NCBI GenBank assembly: GCA_023230245.1
Contig: JALNXT010000124.1
Location: forward strand, 1-5,357
DNA: 5,357 bases
DNA from: Candidatus Cloacimonadota bacterium
GTDB lineage: Bacteria > Cloacimonadota > Cloacimonadia > Cloacimonadales > Cloacimonadaceae
Reading direction: 5' to 3'
Shown: in pieces, positions 1-4,406 of the stretch
Position numbering within the stretch: position 1 is the stretch's first letter
Layout: each line of letters begins with the position of its first letter
Translations under genes and position numbers: made by a program
The notes under the pieces: model-generated
Told to the model about the DNA's origin: nothing
Seen by the model: only the letters and a program-made list of their open reading frames with translations
Database searches by the model: none

Positions 1-1
1 G

Positions 2-217
2 GCGATGGCACTAAAAGAGAATATCCGCATCGGGATTATTACCGTTCCTCCCGAATCAGCTCAGCTTATCGCCGATATTATGGTGCATAGTGGGATAAAG
101 GCGATCTGGAACTTTACGCCTCAAAAAATCATTGTACCCGCAGATATTATCGTGGAATATGTGGATATGTTCGCCTCGCTGGCGGTTCTATCCAGACGCC
201 TGGCAGAGAAAGAATAG
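2..217 (+). CDS. rex: Redox-sensing transcriptional repressor Rex, C-terminal fragment
   Basis: This is the end of a Rex repressor. Rex senses the NADH/NAD+ ratio and represses fermentation and respiration genes when NADH is low. The reading frame is open to the left window edge, so the ATG at position 5 is an internal methionine and the N-terminal winged-helix DNA-binding domain is off the window. The visible part is the last portion of the Rossmann domain. It has the family signature IGIITVPPESAQLIADIMV, then SGIKAIWNFTP, then VPADIIVEYVDM. It ends in the helix FASLAVLSRRL, which in known Rex dimers is domain-swapped against the partner subunit. The C-terminus looks complete (TAG at 215-217). 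No terminator hairpin with a T-run directly follows. The family assignment is confident from the motif order; the target genes cannot be inferred here. Confidence 0.9.
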   Translation, partial: AMALKENIRIGIITVPPESAQLIADIMVHSGIKAIWNFTPQKIIVPADIIVEYVDMFASLAVLSRRLAEKE

Positions 218-361
218 CCTCCTCCCCTCTTGCTCTTGCTTCTATAATCGTGCTTACAACTGTTAATCGAGAATAATATGGCTCAAGTTCAATCATAGTG
301 GCTAAGTTTATTTTGCTTGTCTGCTGATTCATTTCTTCATCTATCTTTCGTGCTTTCATTC

Positions 362-418
362 CCCTAGCATTGCCCTTGAATTGTCCATCCCATCCGCAAT
401 GCAAGGGCAATGCTAGGG
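362..418. repeat. Long inverted repeat / hairpin
   Basis: Bases 362-378 are perfectly complementary to 402-418, giving a 17-bp stem. After one A/G mismatch (379/401) the pairing continues for four more pairs (380-383 with 397-400), leaving a 13-nt loop. No T-run follows on the + strand, and on the - strand the flank is CCCC then mixed sequence, so it is not a standard intrinsic terminator. It may be a REP-like or MITE-like palindrome, a protein-binding site, or an RNA stability or processing element. The structure is seen directly; any function is unknown. Confidence 0.75.
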
Positions 419-425
419 CAATGCT
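404..425. repeat. Tandem 11-nt repeat AGGGCAATGCT x2
   Basis: The 11-mer AGGGCAATGCT occurs perfectly at 404-414 and again at 415-425. Its reverse complement is at 366-376 in the left arm of the hairpin, and a degenerate copy covers about 393-403. The hairpin therefore seems to have been built from one short unit present in both orientations. Confidence 0.75.
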
Positions 426-564
426 TGCAAGGAAGAGAGATGTAATGGTTCTGTAGCAGCTAAATTATAGTTTTGTTAATCACGCTATTTAACACTATAC
501 TCGTGTAGCTACCCACTCTAATTGAACATGAGCCGATAAAAATACATTTGGCTTAGATTATAAA

Positions 565-593
565 TTGACAGAATAATGCCATGTTGATATTGT
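565..593 (+). promoter_or_regulatory. Probable sigma70-type promoter for the pepT-like/dap operon
   Basis: A perfect -35 hexamer TTGACA (565-570) is followed by a 17-nt spacer and TATTGT (588-593), a 4/6 match to the -10 consensus. Transcription would start near 600, giving a leader of about 28 nt before the ATG at 628. This is the only good candidate seen upstream of the four-gene unit. The sigma-factor consensus in this lineage is assumed, not known. Confidence 0.5.
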
Positions 594-613
594 GTCTTTG
601 TTAAGTTAATTCT

Positions 614-620
614 AAAGGGG
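614..620 (+). promoter_or_regulatory. Ribosome binding site of the M20 peptidase
   Basis: AAAGGGG lies 7 nt upstream of the ATG at 628. It is the strongest Shine-Dalgarno-like sequence near this frame and supports that start. Confidence 0.65.
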
Positions 621-627
621 ATCAAAA

Positions 628-1752
628 ATGCAAGATGACGTAGTTAGCTATTTTCTCCGCTTGATAGCCATCGATAGCGAATCTAAAAACGAACGCGGTA
701 TGGTGGATGTGTTAAAACTGGATTTGGAAGAATTGGGTGCAACGGTAGAAGAAGACAAAGCTCATAAACACAGCGATGGTAATGCGGGTAATCTTTACGC
801 ATACATCCCCGGAAAAATCGCTAAGAAACCCCTGCTGTTTTGTGCGCATTGCGATACTGTTACCCCGGGAAACGGCATTAAAGCCAAGATAGAAAATGGC
901 CGTATCTTCACGGACGGAAATACTATTCTGGGTGGTGACGATAAATCTGGTATTGCCGAAATTATGATCGCCCTTAAGAGCGTGATTGATTCTGGGATAG
1001 ACCATGCCCCCATTGAGATCCTTTTCACTATTTCCGAAGAAATCGGCTTGATCGGTGCCAAGTGCTTTAACAAGGCTAAGATTCAAGCAGAATTTGGTTA
1101 TGCCTTCGATGGCCAGCAGGTAGGTGAATTAACGATTGGAGCACCCTCGCAGAATTCGTTTATCATTACTATCTACGGCAAGGAATCTCATGCAGGCGTT
1201 GAACCCGAAAAAGGCTTGAATGCCATTAAAATAGCAGCGGAAGCAATCGTCGCCATGCCGATGGGCAGAATAGATTTTGAAACCACTTGCAATGTTGGCA
1301 AGATTATCGGTGGCACTGCCACAAACATTGTCCCCAATCAAGTAACCATAAAAGGCGAAGCACGCAGCCATAACAAACATAAATTGGCTCAGGTTAGTGC
1401 CGATATCCGCCATGCCGTGGAGCGCACTGTAGCCCGCTATAATAACGAAATAGGCAAGGCAGATTTCAGTTTCGTAATGGAAACAGAATACGATGCCTTT
1501 TTTATTCCCGAAGATGCAGCAGCAGTGAAACTGGCTCAATCGGCATTGCGCCAACTGGATATCCCCTTCACGACCGGCAAGGGTGGTGGTGGTTCCGATG
1601 CCAATATCCTGAATACTCCAGAACTACAGATGATTATTGTGGGTACTGGGATGAATAGGGTTCACACCGTGGCAGAAGACATTCAGGTAGAGCAACTTCA
1701 CCAAGGCGTGCTGTTTGTAGAGGAAATGATCCGTCAGTATTCGGAAGCGTAA
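628..1752 (+). CDS. PepT-like M20 family zinc metallopeptidase
   Basis: This is a 374-residue cytoplasmic (no signal peptide) peptidase of the M20 family, closest in pattern to the PepT-like group (peptidase T, tripeptide aminopeptidase). The di-zinc site is complete. His74 and catalytic Asp76 lie in AHCDTV, the bridging Asp104 in GGDDKSG, the catalytic/ligand pair Glu137-Glu138 in TISEEIG, Asp161 in FDG, and the final ligand His346 in GMNRVHT. The inserted dimerisation/lid domain spans about residues 175-285 and contains the conserved ESHAG with His188. The glycine-rich GKGGGGSDAN (318-326) is typical of the C-terminal catalytic lobe. Length fits PepT-like proteins (about 370) and is shorter than E. 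coli PepT (about 408). The start is set by the AAAGGGG site. The gene ends 1 nt before dapB, implying cotranscription. The peptide substrate is not determinable; a role in amino-acid scavenging or peptide recycling is inference. An M20 amidohydrolase of another specificity (e.g. DapE) is less likely given the PepT-style motifs. Confidence 0.88.
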   Translation: MQDDVVSYFLRLIAIDSESKNERGMVDVLKLDLEELGATVEEDKAHKHSDGNAGNLYAYIPGKIAKKPLLFCAHCDTVTPGNGIKAKIENGRIFTDGNTILGGDDKSGIAEIMIALKSVIDSGIDHAPIEILFTISEEIGLIGAKCFNKAKIQAEFGYAFDGQQVGELTIGAPSQNSFIITIYGKESHAGVEPEKGLNAIKIAAEAIVAMPMGRIDFETTCNVGKIIGGTATNIVPNQVTIKGEARSHNKHKLAQVSADIRHAVERTVARYNNEIGKADFSFVMETEYDAFFIPEDAAAVKLAQSALRQLDIPFTTGKGGGGSDANILNTPELQMIIVGTGMNRVHTVAEDIQVEQLHQGVLFVEEMIRQYSEA

Positions 1753-1753
1753 A

Positions 1754-2502
1754 ATGACCACCCGCATTGCGTTAATCGGATATGGCAAGATGGGCAAGAT
1801 GATTGCCGATTTAGCTGCCGATAAGAACTGCGAAATTGTCAGCCGTATAGACCCCATCTTGCGGATTGCCACCACGAAATAAACGCCGAAAGCCTGGCAG
1901 ACGCAGATGTGTGTATAGATTTCAGCCATCCCTCTATCGTAACGGATAATATCCGTAAAGTGCTTGCCCTAAAAAAACCACTCGTGGTAGGCACCACCGG
2001 CTGGAATAGTGCTTATGATGAAATCCATGAGCTGGTGCTAAAAGCTGGCACGGGTTTTGTTCACGGTGCTAACTTCTCTATTGGCATGAGCTTATTCAGC
2101 AGAATAGTTGCTGACGCAGTTCAATACATCGATCGCTTCGATTTATACGATGTGTATGGCATGGAATTGCACCACAATCAAAAGGCAGATAGTCCTTCTG
2201 GCACCGCCATTGAGCTTGCCAAAGTAATCATTGCCAACAGCACTAAGAAAACAACTGCCTTGTTCGATACCTGCAAACGTCGTATTGAACCCCACGAACT
2301 CCATTTTGCCAGTGTGCGCAGTGGCAGCATTCCCGGTACCCATACCATTGCTTTCGATTCCGCAGCCGATACCATAGAGCTTACCCATCGGGTACGTTCC
2401 AGAAGCGGGTTTGCGTATGGCGCACTGCAAGCGGCAATATGGGTGAAGGATAATCCCGGCTTCCACAGTTTTACCGAAATGATCTCCAGCGTATTATGCT
2501 AA
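1754..2502 (+). pseudogene. dapB: 4-hydroxy-tetrahydrodipicolinate reductase, frame-disrupted
   Basis: DapB reduces the DapA product with NAD(P)H in the lysine/diaminopimelate pathway. The ATG at 1754 follows the peptidase stop by one base, with GGAAG at 1743-1747. The first frame gives the nucleotide-binding start IALIGYGKMGKMIADLAA and runs through SRIDP (residue 34). It then turns into non-homologous ILRIATTK and stops at 1880-1882, a 42-residue product. The -1 frame resumes the protein from about 1858-1867 (DCHHEINAESLADADVCIDFSHP) to the TAA at 2500. With one base restored the protein would be about 249 residues, normal for bacterial DapB. It would contain VGTTGW (79-84), ANFSIGM, the catalytic ELHH...K (His140, His141, Lys144), SPSGTA and the C-terminal RVRSRSGFAYGAL. 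Everything downstream is intact, so the lesion is recent or a sequencing/assembly error. An internal GTG at 1909 could start only a fragment lacking the dinucleotide-binding loop. Identity is confident; the functional status is not. Confidence 0.88.
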
Positions 2503-3278
2503 TCCCCTTTATTAAAATGCATGCTCAGGGTAACGATTTTGTGATCTTGGATGCTTTTGCGTTCCCGCTACCAGAGCTTGATTTCCCCACTCTGGCAATT
2601 GATGTATGCAAGCCACACACAGGCATTGGCGCAGATGGTTTAGTTATCCTTTCTCCCTGCCCGCAAGCCGATGCCAGAATGATAATCTTCAACGCCGATG
2701 GTACCCGCGCCGAGATGTGCGGCTCTGCCCTTCGCTGCGTTTCCTTTTTAATGCATCAAAAGCTATCCTTAGACAGCCTTTCCATACTAACCGACTCTGG
2801 TGTCAAGCTAGCTTCAATAAGCTCACAGAATGGCGATATTGCCGTTAATATGGGTATCCCGCGGATAAGCAAGAAAGGATATCCAGCAGAAGGCTTTATC
2901 GGTGACTTGGTGGATATCGGTAATTTGCATTATGTGGTATGGCAAGATGATGTATCCTCGCAGCCACATATCAAGTACGGAAGCATGCTGGAAATGCATA
3001 GTGGCTTTCCGCAGCCTGTAAACGTTCACTTTGCGCGTGTTATAAATACGCACGAGATAGAGATTAAAATCTGGGAGCGTGCCTGCGGAGCAACGCTTGC
3101 CTGTGGAACCGGAGCTACCTCTTGCGTATTCAGCGGAATCAGCAATGGCAGCCTCCAAGCTCCCGTAAAAGTGAATATGCCGGGTGGCTTTGTACATGTG
3201 GAACTAAATGAAAAGGCATATATCCTTATCGGGACAGTGACAACCGCCTTTACGGGAGAGTATCTATGGAAAACTTAG
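2496..3278 (+). CDS. dapF: Diaminopimelate epimerase
   Basis: DapF is a cofactor-independent two-cysteine epimerase that converts LL-diaminopimelate to the meso form used for lysine and peptidoglycan cross-linking. The protein has 260 residues, close to the usual 270-280. The N-terminal signature FIKMHAQGNDFVILD (5-19) is followed by HTGIGADGLV. The first catalytic cysteine, Cys75, is in FNADGTRAEMCG. GNLHYVVW (142-149) and PVNVHFARV carry substrate-binding asparagines. IWERACGATLACGTGA (192-207) holds the second catalytic cysteine, Cys203. Small departures from consensus are MCGSALRC instead of MCGNGIRC, and Leu for Pro in GNPH. The start ATG lies inside the end of dapB (7-nt overlap) with no good ribosome binding site, so translation is probably coupled to dapB. 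The 3' end overlaps the next gene by 13 nt. Presence of dapF implies a DAP route through LL-DAP (succinylase/acetylase or DapL type) rather than a dehydrogenase-only route. Confidence 0.93.
   Translation: MLIPFIKMHAQGNDFVILDAFAFPLPELDFPTLAIDVCKPHTGIGADGLVILSPCPQADARMIIFNADGTRAEMCGSALRCVSFLMHQKLSLDSLSILTDSGVKLASISSQNGDIAVNMGIPRISKKGYPAEGFIGDLVDIGNLHYVVWQDDVSSQPHIKYGSMLEMHSGFPQPVNVHFARVINTHEIEIKIWERACGATLACGTGATSCVFSGISNGSLQAPVKVNMPGGFVHVELNEKAYILIGTVTTAFTGEYLWKT
3254..3258 (+). promoter_or_regulatory. Ribosome binding site of the RodZ-like gene, inside dapF
   Basis: GGGAG lies 7 nt before the ATG at 3266 and within the last codons of dapF. It supports this start and independent re-initiation despite the 13-nt overlap. 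Confidence 0.55.
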
Positions 3279-3886
3279 GCAAGTATTTTCTGGATTTACG
3301 GCTGCAGCGGGATATCGGATATAAGAAAGTGTGGGAAGATGTCCGCATTCGGGAAGAGCTTATTCGCTGCATCGAAGAGAACCGTTTCTTTGATCTGGGA
3401 GATTTCGGTATCGCCAAAGCGCTAATATATACCTATGCTCGCTATCTGGAAGCGGATTTGGATGCCGTGATGAAGGAATTCAAGATCATGATGCCAGAAG
3501 TAGTTAAAGACAAATTCCACCCTCGCAAAGCCTTAAAAGACAAGAAAATCATGCTCTCTATGAACTTTCTATGGACGGTGGGCATTGTTATTTTCTCCAT
3601 CATCCTGGCTTCCATCCTCTTTCATGCTTACCGCCAAGGCTGGCTAAAAGCTCCTGATTTCTTTAAAAGCGCGGCTTCCAATAGTACTAAAGTTGCGCTG
3701 GTTAAACCCGCCGATGAAGGTCAGCCGGATTCGTTGCGCTTAAGAATGAAAGCACTAAGTGAAGCTATGCCCAGCGGCGAACAAAAAGCTACTACCACCA
3801 AAGATAGCAAAGCCGTTCCCGCAGATACCACCGATTATATTGGCAGCATTATGGGCAACAGCCCTCTGAATGTGCCCCTACATTGA
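3266..3886 (+). CDS. RodZ-like helix-turn-helix single-pass membrane protein
   Basis: This 206-residue protein has RodZ topology. Residues about 3-75 form a cytoplasmic helix-turn-helix domain of the HTH_25/RodZ type: LGKYFLDLRLQRDIGYKKV, then RIREELIRCIEENRFFDL, then IYTYARYLEADLDAVM, matching the usual 'IRxxYLxAIEEGDFxxLP ... FLRxYAxxLGLD' pattern. A lysine/arginine-rich stretch (81-94) precedes one membrane segment at about 100-121 (FLWTVGIVIFSIILASILFHAY), which fits the positive-inside rule with the C-terminus outside the membrane. The outer part is only about 85 residues, rich in Ser, Thr, Ala and Lys, looks disordered, and shows no clear DUF4115 beta-domain. In E. coli, RodZ (337 aa) binds MreB through the HTH domain and organises the rod-elongation complex; a similar role here is inference. 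It is the last gene of the dapB-dapF unit. It could instead be another HTH_25 membrane regulator. Confidence 0.72.
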   Translation: MENLGKYFLDLRLQRDIGYKKVWEDVRIREELIRCIEENRFFDLGDFGIAKALIYTYARYLEADLDAVMKEFKIMMPEVVKDKFHPRKALKDKKIMLSMNFLWTVGIVIFSIILASILFHAYRQGWLKAPDFFKSAASNSTKVALVKPADEGQPDSLRLRMKALSEAMPSGEQKATTTKDSKAVPADTTDYIGSIMGNSPLNVPLH

Positions 3887-3914
3887 AGTTAAGAGTTAAG
3901 AATTAAGAGTTAAG
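3887..3914 (+). repeat. Four tandem heptamers AGTTAAG directly after the operon stop codon
   Basis: Starting at the base after the TGA (3884-3886) there are four uninterrupted 7-nt units: AGTTAAG, AGTTAAG, AATTAAG, AGTTAAG. The reverse complement of the 12-mer TTAAGAGTTAAG (at 3889-3900 and 3903-3914) recurs at 4277-4288, and a 10-nt match lies at 4163-4172. Function is unknown. Confidence 0.8.
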
Positions 3915-4012
3915 CTGCGCTAAGCTGATAGATATTAGCTTGTAGCTTTCCAACTTCATTTAGTCTGGAGTCCTTAACACCACTTATTGTAACAGCACTC
4001 ACCTCGAATGCT

Positions 4013-4032
4013 AACAGCCGAGGGCGGCTGTT
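4013..4032. repeat. Small perfect hairpin AACAGCCG-AGGG-CGGCTGTT
   Basis: An 8-bp GC-rich stem (4013-4020 with 4025-4032) closes a 4-nt loop. No T-run follows on the + strand (GTTACGTA), so it is at best a weak or factor-dependent terminator for the upstream operon, or an RNA 3'-end stabiliser. Confidence 0.5.
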
Positions 4033-4162
4033 GTTACGTATCGGTGTTCTTTGCTCCCCTTCCTGCATCCTATCCTCCCCTACCGCCCTTCCCGTGCTTT
4101 GTACAAGAGGCGGGTGAGCGGAATAGATGGCAAATAAAACAGAGCAAAGGCGACGAATAGAG

Positions 4163-4297
4163 TTAACTCTTATCCCATTTCTAAAACCACCTCTGTTTTT
4201 CCTCTGTGTTGAAACAAAGCATCAGTTTAGCAACCCATTCTAAACAAAGCCAAGCATCCATCAACCCCGCGCAAATCTTAACTCTTAAACCACCTCT
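4163..4297. repeat. Imperfect direct duplication TTAACTCTTA ... ACCACCTCT
   Basis: TTAACTCTTA followed by AACCACCTCT occurs with an extra 12 nt between the two parts at 4163-4194, and fused as a continuous string at 4278-4297. AAACAAAGC is also duplicated between them with a 30-nt period (4212, 4242). The copies differ by an internal indel, as expected for duplication with slippage. Confidence 0.5.
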
Positions 4298-4303
4298 ATA
4301 GCA

Positions 4304-4331
4304 AAAGCCCCGAACCGAAGTTCGGGGCTTT
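4304..4331. terminator. Strong bidirectional intrinsic terminator
   Basis: A perfect 12-bp stem (AAAGCCCCGAAC, 4304-4315, with 4320-4331) closes a 4-nt loop. On the + strand the loop is CGAA and a TCTTTT tract follows. Read on the - strand the loop is TTCG closed by C-G, the very stable UUCG tetraloop, with T residues ending the stem. It lies between convergent genes, about 75 nt past the minus-strand stop and about 420 nt past the plus-strand operon, so it probably serves both, and the nearer minus-strand gene most directly. Confidence 0.85.
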
Positions 4332-4344
4332 CTTTTAATTGACA

Positions 4345-4400
4345 GCTAACTTATCAGCTCGTTAACCTGTTAATATACTAACCTGTTAACTTGCTAACTT
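4345..4400 (-). repeat. Degenerate 8-nt tandem repeat (AAGTTARC-like) after the minus-strand stop codon
   Basis: Read on the minus strand, starting 6 nt past the TAG, there are seven consecutive octamers: AAGTTAGC, AAGTTAAC, AGGTTAGT, ATATTAAC, AGGTTAAC, GAGCTGAT, AAGTTAGC. TAACCTGTTAA is also seen twice on the + strand (4363-4373, 4379-4389), 16 nt apart. The core AGTTAA is shared with the heptamers after the opposite gene. Confidence 0.65.
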
Positions 4401-4406
4401 GTTTAA

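Larger units (their letters stand above)
218..627. other. Intergenic region between rex and the peptidase operon
   Basis: These 410 bases show no convincing gene on either strand. The first part after the rex stop is pyrimidine-rich (219-244). The middle holds a strong inverted repeat (362-418) and a tandem 11-mer (404-425). The right end is AT-rich and carries the promoter and ribosome binding site of the downstream operon. An antisense open frame across 147-410 overlaps the rex coding sequence and has no recognisable protein features, so it is not called. Confidence 0.7.
3887..4406. other. Intergenic region between convergent genes
   Basis: These 520 bases contain no supported gene. From left to right they hold the AGTTAAG heptamers (3887-3914), a perfect 8-bp hairpin (4013-4032), a pyrimidine-rich stretch (about 4050-4097), duplicated short segments (4163-4194 and 4278-4297; AAACAAAGC at 4212-4220 and 4242-4250), a strong terminator (4304-4331), and 8-nt repeats up to the stop of the minus-strand gene (4345-4400). 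No tRNA or other recognised RNA fold was seen. The duplicated pieces suggest slippage or a decayed element. Confidence 0.7.

Noticed and set aside
147..410. Antisense open frame (87 codons) overlapping rex and the hairpin
   Set aside because: No recognisable domain or good start signal, and it lies partly opposite well-conserved rex sequence. It ends inside the repeat arms by chance.
473..495. Possible Rex operator: TTGTTAA ... TTAACAC upstream of the peptidase operon
   Set aside because: The half-sites are separated by 9 nt rather than the 4 nt of a Rex box and the second half is imperfect. TTGTTAA at 599-605 lacks a matching second half. The AT-rich context makes such matches likely by chance.
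712..1554. Several antisense open frames opposite the peptidase gene
   Set aside because: They mirror a strongly conserved coding sequence on the + strand and show no protein family features.
1852..1858. Programmed -1 ribosomal frameshift in dapB
   Set aside because: CCCC allows one-codon slippage, but there is no canonical X XXY YYZ heptamer and I see no obvious downstream stem-loop. A base deletion or sequence error is simpler.
1909..2502. A separate 197-residue gene starting at GTG 1909
   Set aside because: Homology to DapB continues upstream of the GTG in the same frame (to about 1864), so this is the 3' part of the broken dapB and not an independent gene.
3887..4400. CRISPR array
   Set aside because: The repeat units are 7-8 nt with no spacers of uniform length and no cas genes are present.
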